Shown here: positions 36,511 to 47,780 of the stretch, in pieces
Layout of the letters: each line of letters begins with the position of its first letter
Position numbering within the stretch: the first letter of the stretch is position 1
Assembly (NCBI RefSeq): GCF_000720135.1
Contig: NZ_JOIU01000026.1
Location: 124,001-188,000, forward strand
DNA: 64,000 nucleotides
Source of the DNA: Streptomyces sp. NRRL S-1022
GTDB lineage: Bacteria; Actinomycetota; Actinomycetes; Streptomycetales; Streptomycetaceae
Direction of reading: 5' to 3'
The notes under the pieces: generated by a model
Database searches by the model: none
What the model was told of the DNA's origin: nothing
What the model saw: only the letters and a program-made list of their open reading frames with translations
Translations under genes and position numbers: made by a program

Positions 36511-37335
36511 ATGACCACCGAGGTCACCACGGCGGACCCGCGCGCTTTCGCCGAGGACTGGCAGGACTGGTACCGCGCCCAGGAGGCCAGGCTCGCCGCC
36601 CCGCACGGGTTCCTGGCCATCACCGGCCTGCACTGGCTGGACGAACGGCCGCAGCGTTTCCCGGACGCGCCCGGTGCCTGGCACAGCGGTCGCGACGGGG
36701 TCGTCGTCGTCCTCGACGACGGTGAGGAACTGGTGGTCGACGGGAAGCCGGTGCGGGGTGAACACCGCTTCGGCGTGCTCGCCGAGCGCAGTGGCGTCGA
36801 CGCGGTCTGGGGGGACGCCGTCATCGAGGTCGCCAAGCGCGGCGGCCACGACATCGTCCGCCCCCGGCACCCGGACGCGCCGCTGCGCACCGCGTTCACC
36901 GGGACACCCGCCTACGAGCCCGATCCGCGCTGGGCCGTGACGGGCCGGTACGTCGCCTTCGAGGAGCCGCGGCCGACCACCGTGGGCGCGGCCGTCGAGG
37001 GCCTTGAACACGTGTACGACGCTCCGGGCCGGATCGAGTTCGAACTGGACGGGCGCCCGCTGTCCCTCACCGCCTTCCCCGGGCACGGCGAGGGCCGGCT
37101 GATGGTGCTCTTCACCGACGCGACCTCGGGAGTCACCACCTACGCCGCCAACCGGGTGCTGGCCCTCGGACCGCCCGCCGCCGACGGCACGGTCGTCCTG
37201 GACTTCAACCGCGCCGCGAACCTGCCGTGCGCCTACACGGACCTGGCCACCTGCCCGCTGCCGCCGGCCGAGAACCGGCTGCCGGTGGCGATCGAAGCGG
37301 GTCTGAGGATCCCCCGCGAACGCGGCGGATCCTGA
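36511..37335 (+). CDS. DUF1684 protein
   Basis: 274 residues. The C-terminal block FNRAANLPCAYTDLATCPLP plus PPAENRLPVAIEAGLRIP is the hallmark of DUF1684. The N-terminus FAEDWQDWYRAQEARLAAPH and GFLAITGLHWLDERPQRFPD also fit. The function of the family is unknown; the fold is probably all-beta. ATG 36511 follows AAGGAG at 5 nt. It lies 79 nt after the F420-dependent oxidoreductase, possibly in one operon. Confidence 0.9.
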   Translation: MTTEVTTADPRAFAEDWQDWYRAQEARLAAPHGFLAITGLHWLDERPQRFPDAPGAWHSGRDGVVVVLDDGEELVVDGKPVRGEHRFGVLAERSGVDAVWGDAVIEVAKRGGHDIVRPRHPDAPLRTAFTGTPAYEPDPRWAVTGRYVAFEEPRPTTVGAAVEGLEHVYDAPGRIEFELDGRPLSLTAFPGHGEGRLMVLFTDATSGVTTYAANRVLALGPPAADGTVVLDFNRAANLPCAYTDLATCPLPPAENRLPVAIEAGLRIPRERGGS

Positions 37336-37440
37336 GCCGGGCGCCGTCGGCCGCCTCGCCGTCGCACAGCGCGCCCGGCGCGACATGCTGCCGGTGGCAC
37401 ACGGTCCGGCATACGCCGCGATCGCGGCGGACCGGCTGCT

Positions 37441-37660
37441 CACCTCACGTGCTGCGCTCCCGCGCCCGGGTCAGCCGCTTGACCTCGACGATGGTCGCGA
37501 CGGCGCGCAGCCAGGCGGCCGCGGTGTCGTCCGGCGGGGCAGGGGCTCGGGCAGTTCCGCGGCCCGGGCGAGTCCGCCGGCGCGCACGGTGTCGGCGAGG
37601 AAGGCGACCGAGCGCGGCTCGGTGCCGAGGCGGTCGACGAGGACGGCGGCGGCCGCTAAC
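37441..37660 (-). pseudogene. possible C-terminal gene fragment, unidentified
   Basis: Joined across one frame change near 37545, two minus-strand frames give VLAAAAVLVDRLGTEPRSVA then ARAAELPEP, followed by DDTAAAWLRAVATIVEVKRL and TRARERS with a stop at 37445. The composition is protein-like and unlike the flanks. I cannot name the family. It may be the tail of a lost regulator. Confidence 0.28.
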
Positions 37661-40126
<2,466 letters not shown>

Positions 40127-40132
40127 GCGCGG

Positions 40133-40170
40133 CGCGTCCCGGCCGGCCCTCCTCGGCCGGCCGGGACGCG
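40133..40170. terminator. strong bidirectional hairpin terminator after katG
   Basis: A perfect 16-bp stem, CGCGTCCCGGCCGGCC (40133-40148) and its complement (40155-40170), closes a 6-nt loop CTCCTC. It lies between the converging katG and FMN-reductase-like genes. It lacks a T-tract, as is common for Streptomyces terminators. Confidence 0.82.
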
Positions 40171-40204
40171 GCGGAGCGCGCCTGCCGGGTACCGGCTCGT
40201 GCCC

Positions 40205-40942
40205 CTACCGGTGTTCGGGGTTCTCGTAGTCGCGGCGGCAGCCCGCGTCCCAGGCCGTGCGCTGGTTCCCGTACGCGGGGATCCCGCCCAGGTCCTTCAG
40301 CGCCCGCGCCAGGTGCAGCAGGTTCCAGGTCATGAAGGTGGTGTTGCGGTTGGTGAAGTCGTTCTCCGGGCCGCCCGAGCCCGGGTCCAGGTAGGAGGGG
40401 CCGGGGCCCGCCTCGCCGATCCAGCCGGCGTCCGCCTGGGGCGGGATCGTGTAGCCCAGGTGCTGCAGGCTGTAGAGGACGTTCATGGCGCAGTGCTTGA
40501 CGCCGTCCTCGTTTCCGGTGATCAGACAGCCGCCGACGCGGCCGTAATAGGCGTACTGGCCCGCTTCGTTGAGCAGGCTGGAGCAGGAGTAGAGGCGCTC
40601 GATCACCTGCTTCATCACGGAGCTGTTGTCACCGAGCCAGATGGGTCCGGCCAGGACGAGGATGTCGGCCGCGAGGACCTGCCGGTACAGGTCGGGCCAG
40701 GCGTCGCGCTCCCAGCCGTGCTCCCTCATGTCGGGCCAGACACCGGTGGCGATGTCGTGGTCCACCGCGCGTACGACATCGGCCTGTACTCCCTGCGCGG
40801 CCAGGATGGCGGTGCTGCGGTCGATCAGTCCCTGTGTGTTGCTCGTCTCCGGCGACCGCTTGAGCGTGCAGTTGATCACCAGGGCCCGCAGGTCGTCGTA
40901 CCGGGCCGGCGGAGCGTCGGTGGCGGGCGACGAAGCGGTCAC
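40205..40942 (-). CDS. NADPH-dependent FMN reductase / flavodoxin-like protein
   Basis: 245 residues. The first strand and FMN phosphate loop are LRALVINCTLKRSPETSNTQ, the middle strand is ADILVLAGPIWLGDNSSVMK, and YYGRVGGCLITGNEDGVKH contacts the flavin. The family reduces FMN or quinones with NAD(P)H. GTG 40940-40942 follows GGGAGG. It is convergent with katG. A role in oxidative stress is inferred from position only. Confidence 0.87.
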   Translation of the reverse strand: MTASSPATDAPPARYDDLRALVINCTLKRSPETSNTQGLIDRSTAILAAQGVQADVVRAVDHDIATGVWPDMREHGWERDAWPDLYRQVLAADILVLAGPIWLGDNSSVMKQVIERLYSCSSLLNEAGQYAYYGRVGGCLITGNEDGVKHCAMNVLYSLQHLGYTIPPQADAGWIGEAGPGPSYLDPGSGGPENDFTNRNTTFMTWNLLHLARALKDLGGIPAYGNQRTAWDAGCRRDYENPEHR

Positions 40943-41031
40943 TCGGTCCTCCCGGAGCCTTGTCCGCCGCGCGGGGCGGCGCGTGCGGCGTTCGCATCGG
41001 GCTCCAGCGTGCGGGCGCGGCCCGGCGGGCG

Positions 41032-43191
41032 CTACCCCGGTGCCGCCGAATGGCCCCGGGGAGAGTGGCCCCGCTGCGTGCCGGCGCGGTGTTGCAGCAG
41101 CAGGAGGGCGATGTCGTCCGCTCGCTGCCCGGTCGTGCAGGCTTCGCTCACGAGGTCGTCGATGAGCAAATCCAGGTCCCGGTCGTCGGCGCGGGCGAGA
41201 TGCCGGGCGAGGCCGTTGATGGAGTCGTCCAGGTCGACTCCGGGCCGCTCGACGAGACCGTCGGTGTACAAGGCGAGGATCATCCCCGGGACGAGCGCGA
41301 CCTCGGTCACGGGGAACTCGGTGTCGGGGATGATGCCCAGGAGCGGTCCGGGTGGGACGGCGAGGGGCCGGGTGTCGCCGCCGGGCAGGCGCAGCAGGGG
41401 CGGCGGGTGGCCGGCGCTGGCCAGGGTCATGCTCCCGCGGGCGAAGTCGAGGCGGGCGTAGAGGCAGCTGGTGAACAGGTCCGGGCCGAAGTCGGCGAGG
41501 AGCCGGTTCGTCTCGGCGAGCACCTGGTCGGGGGTTGCGCCGAGTGCCGCGTGGGCGCGGACCGCGGTACGGACCTGGCCCATGAGGGCGGCGGCGGCCA
41601 CGTTGTGGCCCTGCACGTCGCCGATGACGGCCGCGGCGGCGGTGTCGCCGAGGCGGATCAGGTCGTAGAAGTCCCCGCCGATGTCCATGCCGCGGGTGGC
41701 GGGCATGTAGCGGGCGGCGACGGCCAGGCCGTCGATCTGGGGCAGGGTGCGCGGGAGCAGCGCGTCCTGCAGGCCGCGGGCGAGTTCGTGTTTGGTGTCG
41801 TACAGGCGGGCGCGGTCGAGGGCCTGGGCGATCAGCCCGGCGAGCGAGGTCATGACGGCCCGTTCCTCGGCCGGGAACTCGTGGGGGTGGTCGTACGACA
41901 GGACGCAGCAGCCGACCGGCCGGCCGGAGATGAACAGCGGGAGGAAGGCCCAGGCGTGGGCGCCGCTGATCTGCGGCGCCTGCGGATGGCTGCGGCGGAT
42001 CTCCTCCCGGTCGGCGAAGAACGCCGGGATGCCGGTGCTGAGGGCGTGCCCGGCCGGGGTGAGGTCGGTGTCGAGGGGGAGGCCGTCGAGGCGCTCGATG
42101 GTCTCGGCGGCGTACCCCCGGTGACCGGTGATCCGCAGCCGGCCGCCCTCGGCGGCCGACAGCACCAGTCCCTGGGCGCCGAAGGCGGGCATGATCTGGT
42201 CGGCGACCAGGTCGATCACGTCCTGGACACCGACGACCTCGGTGAGCGCGGCGGCCAGGTGGGTGAGCTGGTAGAGCTGGCCGGCGCGGGCGGGTGCGGT
42301 GGTGCCCGCGGACCGGTGGACACGTGCGGGCGGGGGTTCCTCCCCGGCGCTGACGATGCGGATGCTGATGCCGCTGGCGTCCGGGTACAGGTGGAATTCG
42401 AGCCAGTGGTCGGGCGGGCGGCAGGCGGTGAAGGCCACCGGCGCACGGCTGATCACCGCCGCCCGGTAGCGGTCCTCGTACATGGGGTCGTCCAGCCAGC
42501 GCAGGGACTGCCACGGCAGCGTGCCCAGCAGCCGGCCGGCGTCGGCGCCCAGCAGCTCGCAGGCCCCGGAGCTGAGGAAGGTGAAGCGTCCCTCCAGGTC
42601 CAGCGCGCAGCTCCCGCCGGGCAGCCGCTCGACGAAGTCGGCGACGGCCGACTCCGGGCTGGTGGACGGGCGGCCGGTTCCCGCGGGGACGACGCGTGTG
42701 CCGCCGCCGAGTACGGGCGGGGATCCGCGGTCGGCCGCCTCCTCCAGCGCCCGGGCCACCCGCCGGCAGCTGGACGCGATGTTGGCGTGCTCCCGGCCGG
42801 TCATGTACGGGGGCCGGGTGCCCGGCCACATCAGCAGCAGCGCGCCCCACCGCCGGACACCGGTCACGGGCGCGGCGACCAGCGCGAACGGGTAGGGCAG
42901 CACCACCGCGGTACGCGGGTACGACCGGACCATCTCCTCCTGGCTGCCCACCCACACCAGGCGGTCCTCGCGGACGGCGTCCGTCACCGGCGCCGGAGCG
43001 GCCAGCGTGACCGTTTCCCACGGAGCGGCCACCTCGGCCCCCACCCCGCAGACCGCGTGCAGGTGCAGCAGCCGCTCGTCCGGTGCGAGCAGGTACAGGG
43101 CGCCGATGGACGCGCCCGTCCGGCGCACCGTCTCGGCGAGAACGGCGTCCAGCTCCGCGCTGTCGGTGGCCGGACCGCCCGTACTGGTCAC
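41032..43191 (-). CDS. multidomain GAF-PAS-GAF-SpoIIE phosphatase
   Basis: 719 residues. It has a GAF-like domain (about 10-165), a PAS-like domain (about 190-300, with CALDLEGRFTFLSSGACELL), a second GAF domain (310-470, GLVLSAAEGGRLRITGHRGY) and a PP2C domain (490-700) with DIGGDFYDLIRLGD, VIGDVQGHNVAAAA, ASAGHPPP and ALYTDGLVERP. The tail is Gly/His/Arg-rich. It probably integrates several small-molecule signals and dephosphorylates an anti-anti-sigma factor. GTG 43189-43191 follows GGAGG. It stands alone. Confidence 0.88.
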   Translation of the reverse strand: MTSTGGPATDSAELDAVLAETVRRTGASIGALYLLAPDERLLHLHAVCGVGAEVAAPWETVTLAAPAPVTDAVREDRLVWVGSQEEMVRSYPRTAVVLPYPFALVAAPVTGVRRWGALLLMWPGTRPPYMTGREHANIASSCRRVARALEEAADRGSPPVLGGGTRVVPAGTGRPSTSPESAVADFVERLPGGSCALDLEGRFTFLSSGACELLGADAGRLLGTLPWQSLRWLDDPMYEDRYRAAVISRAPVAFTACRPPDHWLEFHLYPDASGISIRIVSAGEEPPPARVHRSAGTTAPARAGQLYQLTHLAAALTEVVGVQDVIDLVADQIMPAFGAQGLVLSAAEGGRLRITGHRGYAAETIERLDGLPLDTDLTPAGHALSTGIPAFFADREEIRRSHPQAPQISGAHAWAFLPLFISGRPVGCCVLSYDHPHEFPAEERAVMTSLAGLIAQALDRARLYDTKHELARGLQDALLPRTLPQIDGLAVAARYMPATRGMDIGGDFYDLIRLGDTAAAAVIGDVQGHNVAAAALMGQVRTAVRAHAALGATPDQVLAETNRLLADFGPDLFTSCLYARLDFARGSMTLASAGHPPPLLRLPGGDTRPLAVPPGPLLGIIPDTEFPVTEVALVPGMILALYTDGLVERPGVDLDDSINGLARHLARADDRDLDLLIDDLVSEACTTGQRADDIALLLLQHRAGTQRGHSPRGHSAAPG

Positions 43192-43320
43192 CAGGCACCT
43201 CCAGCGTCGCTGGCAGAACCGTACGGCAAGGCTATGCCCAGAGGAGGAGAGGAGCACTCCCGCCCCTCGGGCCGCTCCTTGCCCGGCGGGCTGTCTCCGG
43301 ACGGCCGGCGGTCGGCCGGG

Positions 43321-43713
43321 TCACTGCCCGGCGGCCTCCCGGGCGATCCGGTCGAACTGGGCGCCCATGGCCTCGGCCAGCGCGTGGGCGGCGGAGAGCG
43401 GGCGGACCATCACCGTGAACTCGTCGATCCTGCCGTTCTCGTCGAAGTGCAGGAAGTCGCAGCCCTGGAGCGTCCTGCCGGCGACGGTGGCGGTGAAGAC
43501 GAGGGCGTGGTCGCGGCCGTCGGGGTTCGCGATCTCTCGGACGTAGGTGAAGTCCTCGAAGACGCGGGACACGGCGCGCAGGATCGCCGCGGTGATCGCC
43601 TTGCCCGGGTACGGCTTGAAGGCGACCGGGCTGGTGAAGACGACGTCGTCGGCCAGCAGGGCGGCGACGGCGTCCATGTCGCCGCTCTCGACGGCCTTGC
43701 GGAAGGGGTGCAT
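43321..43713 (-). CDS. SnoaL-like / NTF2-fold protein
   Basis: 130 residues of the cone-shaped NTF2-like fold: FRKAVESGDMDAVAALLADD, VVFTSPVAFKPYPGKAITAA and DFLHFDENGRIDEFTVMVRP. SnoaL-like proteins are isomerases, hydrolases or hydroxylases of small ring compounds; the function here is unknown. ATG 43711-43713 follows GAGGTGGG. It is divergent from a PadR regulator with an AT-rich palindrome between them, so it is probably that regulator's target. Confidence 0.85.
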   Translation of the reverse strand: MHPFRKAVESGDMDAVAALLADDVVFTSPVAFKPYPGKAITAAILRAVSRVFEDFTYVREIANPDGRDHALVFTATVAGRTLQGCDFLHFDENGRIDEFTVMVRPLSAAHALAEAMGAQFDRIAREAAGQ

Positions 43714-43730
43714 GCGCCCACCTCGCATAG

Positions 43731-43742
43731 TCAATTAATTGA
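43731..43742. promoter_or_regulatory. perfect palindrome TCAATTAATTGA, candidate PadR operator
   Basis: A 12-bp perfect palindrome within an AT-rich island (ATAGTCAATTAATTGAATAG), striking in this GC-rich DNA. It lies in the 58-nt gap between the divergent SnoaL-like and PadR genes. PadR repressors often bind AT-rich inverted repeats in such gaps. Confidence 0.7.
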
Positions 43743-43771
43743 ATAGGTGTGGTGGAGCGTAGCGTAGGCCC

Positions 43772-44359
43772 ATGGCTTTGCGGAACGCGGTGATGGCCGC
43801 GCTGCTGGAGGGCGAGGCGTCCGGGTACGACCTCGCGAAGGCGTTCGACGCGACGGTGGCCAACTTCTGGATGTCGACGCCCCAGCAGCTCTACCGGGAG
43901 CTGGAGCGGATGGCGGCCGAGGGGCTCGTCACCGCCCGCGTCGTCGAGCAGGAGCGCCGCCCCAACAAGCGGCTGTTCTCCCTGACGGAGGCCGGACGGG
44001 AGGCCGTGCGCGCGTACACCGCCGAGCCCCCGGGCCGGCCCGCCGTCATCCGGGACGAGCTGATGGTCAAGGTGCAGTGCGCGGACGTCGGCGACATGGA
44101 GGCCGTGCGGGCGGCCGTCGCCGAGCGCATGGAGTGGGCGACCGCCAAGCTGGCCCGCTACGAGCGGATCCGGCAGCGCCTGCTCGACGGGCGCTCGGAG
44201 GAGGCGTACCTCGCGGAGGCCGAGCGCATCGGCCCGTACCTCACCCTGCTGCGCGGCATGTCCTTCGAGCGGGAGAACCTCCGGTGGGGCGAGATGGCGG
44301 TGCGCCTGCTCGACCGCCGCGGGGCCGCGCTGCGGACCGAGGCCCAGGGGTGGCCGTAG
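43772..44359 (+). CDS. PadR-family transcriptional regulator
   Basis: 195 residues. The N-terminal winged helix is ALRNAVMAALLEGEASGYDL, with STPQQLYRELERMAAEGLVT as recognition helix and FSLTEAGREAVRAY as wing (residues 1-80). The C-terminal helical domain (Vir_C_2-like, about 95-185) is used for dimerisation. It probably represses the divergent SnoaL-like gene through the palindrome at 43731. The ligand is unknown. ATG 43772 follows a weak ribosome binding site. Confidence 0.88.
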   Translation: MALRNAVMAALLEGEASGYDLAKAFDATVANFWMSTPQQLYRELERMAAEGLVTARVVEQERRPNKRLFSLTEAGREAVRAYTAEPPGRPAVIRDELMVKVQCADVGDMEAVRAAVAERMEWATAKLARYERIRQRLLDGRSEEAYLAEAERIGPYLTLLRGMSFERENLRWGEMAVRLLDRRGAALRTEAQGWP

Positions 44360-44682
44360 CGGCGGCCGCGTCACCGCTCACCCGGGGGAGTATGGGGGAC
44401 ACGCTGGGTGCACCTGCGCCGTTTGCGCAGGTCGGCGGGGTGCGTCGACGGCTCGGCGCGGTCGGTATGACCTGGGCCACACCCCGGGCTCTTCCGTCGC
44501 GGGCGCTCGAAGCGTAGGTTCCGGTTACCCCGCGAAGGCGCCCTCGGTGGCGCCGGGTCCGCCACTCCCGGGGCGGCGGACCAGCGGGGGCCAAAGCTGC
44601 ACAGCACCTCACCGGCACGGCCGCCGTCCGGCCGCGGCGGTGCCCTCCGGGCGCCGGCACCGCGGCCGGGCCGCCACCCGTG
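44360..44682. other. 323-nt intergenic region with a short hairpin
   Basis: No gene is supported. ACCTGCGC-5 nt-GCGCAGGT (44412-44432) is a perfect hairpin that may terminate the PadR transcript. A second inverted repeat GGCGCC-6 nt-GGCGCC lies near 44540. Both flanking genes converge here. Confidence 0.45.
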
Positions 44683-45171
44683 TCACCCGGCGTCCGGCAA
44701 CACCCCCCGTGCTCCCTCCGCGTCGGACCTGTGCCGCGCCGCCAGCGCGTTGTGCTCACGGACCGCCGTCAGCCACCGCCACGGCCGGATCTCGTCGAGG
44801 GCGAGACCCGGGCAGGCCAGCTGGTGCGGGATCCGGCACGTCGCCCCGGGCGGGGGCTCGTCCAAGCCGCCGTTCCAGGCGGTGCCGTTGCCGTCGAGGT
44901 GCCAGCGGTGGCCGCCGGGTACGAGATGGGCGGGGACCGTGAGGCGGGGTTCGAGCAGGACGTGCTGCCCGGCGTACGTGGGGCGGCGGTCGCCGGTGAG
45001 CCCGCAGTGGGGGCAGACCGGCGGCCGGGGCGGTTCGGGACCGGCGGCGCCGTCCAGGGCGGCCTGGACGCGGTCGGCGGTCTCCCAGGGTGCGGGCGTG
45101 CCGGCGGGCGGCTGCCGGGAGCCGTCCGGGCCCGGGCCGGGCAACGGGATGAGGTGGTCGGAGTCCCCCAT
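44683..45171 (-). CDS. DUF6083-like protein with a zinc-ribbon CxxC
   Basis: About 162 residues from ATG 45171 (GTG 45249 would add 26). A Pro-rich N-terminus leads to VCPHCGLTGDRRPTYAGQHV, a CxxC knuckle, then LLEPRLTVPAHLVPGGHRWH and CRIPHQLACPG, giving four cysteines that could hold a zinc. This pattern recalls the Streptomyces DUF6083 proteins of unknown function; the family assignment is from memory and unchecked. No clear ribosome binding site at either start. Confidence 0.62.
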   Translation of the reverse strand: MGDSDHLIPLPGPGPDGSRQPPAGTPAPWETADRVQAALDGAAGPEPPRPPVCPHCGLTGDRRPTYAGQHVLLEPRLTVPAHLVPGGHRWHLDGNGTAWNGGLDEPPPGATCRIPHQLACPGLALDEIRPWRWLTAVREHNALAARHRSDAEGARGVLPDAG

Positions 45172-45388
45172 GCCGTCGAGCGTGCGGCTCGCCGCCGGCT
45201 CGCGGGCAGGGCGCAATCCGGGCGCACCGGGAGCAGGCGGGCGGGGCACACGGGCACCGGTTCAGGGTCTGCGTACGCGGCGGACGGACATCACCGGGGA
45301 CGACGGCACGTGGACGGGTCGCTTCCCGCGTACTGCTGCCGGACCGTTCCGGCTCCCCGCGCGAAAATCGCCCCGGTCGGCGTGGCGG

Positions 45389-45913
45389 TCATCGCGGCGC
45401 CGGGGCGCCGGCCGCGGTGCGGGCGGACTCGGGGAGTTCGAGTCGCCAGTTGTTCGAGCGGAGGGGGTTCCCGGGCGGGTACTCGAACGCGCACTCACCG
45501 ACCAGTTCGAAGCCCGCTGTGCGGCACACCGCGTTCGACGCGTCGTGCCGCACGGAGGGGAACGCGTGCAGCCACCGGCGCGAGCCCTGCCGGCCGGCCT
45601 CTTCGGCGCACAGGCGCAGCGCCCCGGCCGTGAGGCCCCGGCCGCGGTACTCGGGCAGGATGGCGTAGCCCGTCTCGTAGACCTGCTCCCCCTCCCACTC
45701 CCGGGTCCAGTAGCCGATCGAGCCGACGACCTGTCCGTCCAGCACGATCAGGAACATCCGGCCGTCGGTGAGGGCGAGGTACCGCTCGTGACGGCGCCGG
45801 ACCTGTTCCGGGGTCTCCGGGCCGCCGAGGTGTTCGGTCGACTCGGCGGTGTTCTGCCGGTGGAGCAGGTCGAGCCCCTGCTCGGACCACGGTGCGAGGC
45901 TGAGAGACGTCAT
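45389..45913 (-). CDS. GNAT-family N-acetyltransferase (RimJ/RimL-like)
   Basis: 174 residues. MFLIVLDGQVVGSIGYWTRE is the central sheet, ETGYAILPEYRGRGLTAGAL carries the acetyl-CoA motif (R-G-R-G-L-T), and NAVCRTAGFELVGECAFEYP is the C-terminal block seen in RimJ/RimL-like enzymes. The acceptor is unknown. It lies immediately behind the HIRAN-HTH gene (9-nt gap), so the two are probably co-transcribed. Confidence 0.87.
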   Translation of the reverse strand: MTSLSLAPWSEQGLDLLHRQNTAESTEHLGGPETPEQVRRRHERYLALTDGRMFLIVLDGQVVGSIGYWTREWEGEQVYETGYAILPEYRGRGLTAGALRLCAEEAGRQGSRRWLHAFPSVRHDASNAVCRTAGFELVGECAFEYPPGNPLRSNNWRLELPESARTAAGAPAPR

Positions 45914-45922
45914 GCGGACAAG

Positions 45923-47155
45923 CTAGCGGGCAGGTCTGACACCGGCTTCGAGGAAGGAGGCGTCCCGGAACGCTCTCAGGGCCTGTTTGCGGCTGACGGC
46001 GAGCCGGGCGAGGACGTCCTCCTTGACAAGCCCCGCGCCCCGCAGCTCGACGCAGCGCCGGGCGAGGCCCAGTCGCTCCGGGTGGTCCTCGGGTGCCTCG
46101 TAGAAGAGGCCGTCCTTCAGCAGTTCGTCGACGGTGTCGGCGGACCGGCCCATGGCCCGCGCGATGTGGGCGCGCGGCATCCCGGACCTCTTCAGGGCGA
46201 CCGCCTCGGCCGCCTGGCGACGGCGCTCGTCCTGGAGGTCCTCCGTCCGCCGGGAGGCGACGCCCGCGGCCTTGCGCGCACGGGCCAGCGCGTTCTCGGC
46301 CTGCTTGGGGGTCAGCCCCAGTTCGGCGGCGATCTCCGCGACGCGCCGGCCCTCGTGCTGCAGCCGCAGCGCCCGTTCGTCCTGGCCGGCCCGCTGCTGG
46401 AGCGACCGCTCGCGGTCCCGCTCCCGTCTGCGGCCGATCTCCGCCTTGAAGGCCTGCAGCAGCTCCGACTTGACGGACCGGGCGAACCAGAGGCGCTCGC
46501 GCCGTTCCTCGTGCTCCTCGCGTATCCGCTCGCGCACGAAGTAGCCGTACCAGAACGGCATCCGCTCGGTCAGGTCCCCGTCCCTCTTCGCACCCCAGCT
46601 GAACAGGGGATGCGCGGAGCGCCGGTGCCACAGCGCCTTCACGGCCAACTCGTCGGGGTCGTAGCCGCGGTCGTCGCGCAGCCCGAGACGCTGCTCGTCG
46701 GTGAGGTCGGCCAGGGCGGCCTCCCAGCCGGCGCGCAGCCCCGCGGCCTCCGCCAGGTCCAGCAGGCTGTCCCAGTCCCATTTCGGCAGGGTCAGACCGA
46801 AGCGGTCCTCGCCGTCCGTGGTCCAGCGGTTCGTCCCGGCGCCGGTGTACACCGCGAAACCGGCGGCGTTCCACGCCCGTACGACGTCGTGCCACAGCTT
46901 GGCCGAGGTCGCGGGCAGGTAGGCGACGCGCTCGCCGTCCACGTCGAGGGCGACCGCCCGCGCGTCCCACGGGTTGTGGGGCTCGGGCACCAGCTCGCAT
47001 TCGACCGGGCGCCCCGCGGGAAGCCGGCTCAGGGTCCGCTGGTGGTAGTACGCCCCCGACGCGTAGAACTCCCCGGACGCCTCGAAGTGGTCGTCGAGCA
47101 GGATCCGCCCGGCCGGTCTGACGTACTCCCCAGGACGACGTGTGTGGATGCCCAC
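45923..47155 (-). CDS. HIRAN-domain protein with three helix-turn-helix segments
   Basis: 410 residues. The N-terminal part (about 20-90) resembles a HIRAN domain: VECELVPEPHNPWDARAVAL then DVDGERVAYLPATSAKLW. HIRAN binds DNA 3' ends or damaged DNA in helicase-like proteins. The middle (180-260) is a charged helical linker. The C-terminus has three HTH-like units: 262-297 (VAEIAAELGLTPKQAENALA), 317-350 (AHIARAMGRSADTVDELLKD) and 364-402 (EDVLARLAVSRKQALRAF). No nuclease or ATPase motif is present. GTG 47153-47155 follows GGGAGGGG. The function is unknown. Confidence 0.8.
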   Translation of the reverse strand: MGIHTRRPGEYVRPAGRILLDDHFEASGEFYASGAYYHQRTLSRLPAGRPVECELVPEPHNPWDARAVALDVDGERVAYLPATSAKLWHDVVRAWNAAGFAVYTGAGTNRWTTDGEDRFGLTLPKWDWDSLLDLAEAAGLRAGWEAALADLTDEQRLGLRDDRGYDPDELAVKALWHRRSAHPLFSWGAKRDGDLTERMPFWYGYFVRERIREEHEERRERLWFARSVKSELLQAFKAEIGRRRERDRERSLQQRAGQDERALRLQHEGRRVAEIAAELGLTPKQAENALARARKAAGVASRRTEDLQDERRRQAAEAVALKRSGMPRAHIARAMGRSADTVDELLKDGLFYEAPEDHPERLGLARRCVELRGAGLVKEDVLARLAVSRKQALRAFRDASFLEAGVRPAR

Positions 47156-47311
47156 CGCCCTGCCCCTCCCTCACTCGCCTCGATCACGCACTCCCCCGAG
47201 CCGTCCCCGTCGGCCCGGGAAGTCCCCGTCGGTGCGGACTACAGCCGACGACAGCCGTCGTAGGCTCCGGCCTGCGGGACTTCCGGTGATCATATGCGCA
47301 GGGGTGCGGTG

Positions 47312-47659
47312 CTACCCGGCGGGCAGGTTCTCCCGCATCGCCTTCGCGGTGTGGGCGGGGTCGTAGTCCTCGGGGACGCCCGGGACCAGGACGATGTCGC
47401 CGGCGATGTGCCGGGAGCGCAGGGGTGCGATCTCCTGGTACGCGGGCGAGTCCCACCAGGCGCGGGCCTCGGTGATGCCGGGGAAGGAGATCACGACGAC
47501 GTGCCCGGGCCAGTCGCCCTCCTTGACCTCGTGCTGTGCGGCGTGCACGAGGAAGCGGCCGCCGTACGGCTCGAAGGTGGCGGGGATGCGCTCGATGTAC
47601 TCGGCGATCTCCGGGTGCGGGGCGGCCTCCTGCAGGTGCGCTATGGCGTAGGCGGTCAT
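47312..47659 (-). CDS. DUF1330 (dimeric alpha/beta barrel) protein
   Basis: 115 residues: YIERIPATFEPYGGRFLVHA, GHVVVISFPGITEARAWWDS and AYQEIAPLRSRHIAGDIVLV are the typical DUF1330 blocks of the dimeric ferredoxin-like fold. These small proteins have no settled function. ATG 47657-47659 follows AAGGA. Stand-alone. Confidence 0.9.
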   Translation of the reverse strand: MTAYAIAHLQEAAPHPEIAEYIERIPATFEPYGGRFLVHAAQHEVKEGDWPGHVVVISFPGITEARAWWDSPAYQEIAPLRSRHIAGDIVLVPGVPEDYDPAHTAKAMRENLPAG

Positions 47660-47780
47660 GGTGTCCTTCCGGTCTGTCGGCCTCCGTACACCGACGATCC
47701 TGGCACGCGGGCGCGGGAAGATCGATGACCTGACAGGTAATCGCCCGGACACCCGGCCGCCGCCGCGGGCCGGTCGCGGG

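Noticed and set aside
40205..43198. 997-codon minus-strand frame through the SpoIIE phosphatase region
   Set aside because: Only the part below 40942 has protein motifs (FMN reductase); the rest is an alternative frame of the phosphatase gene.
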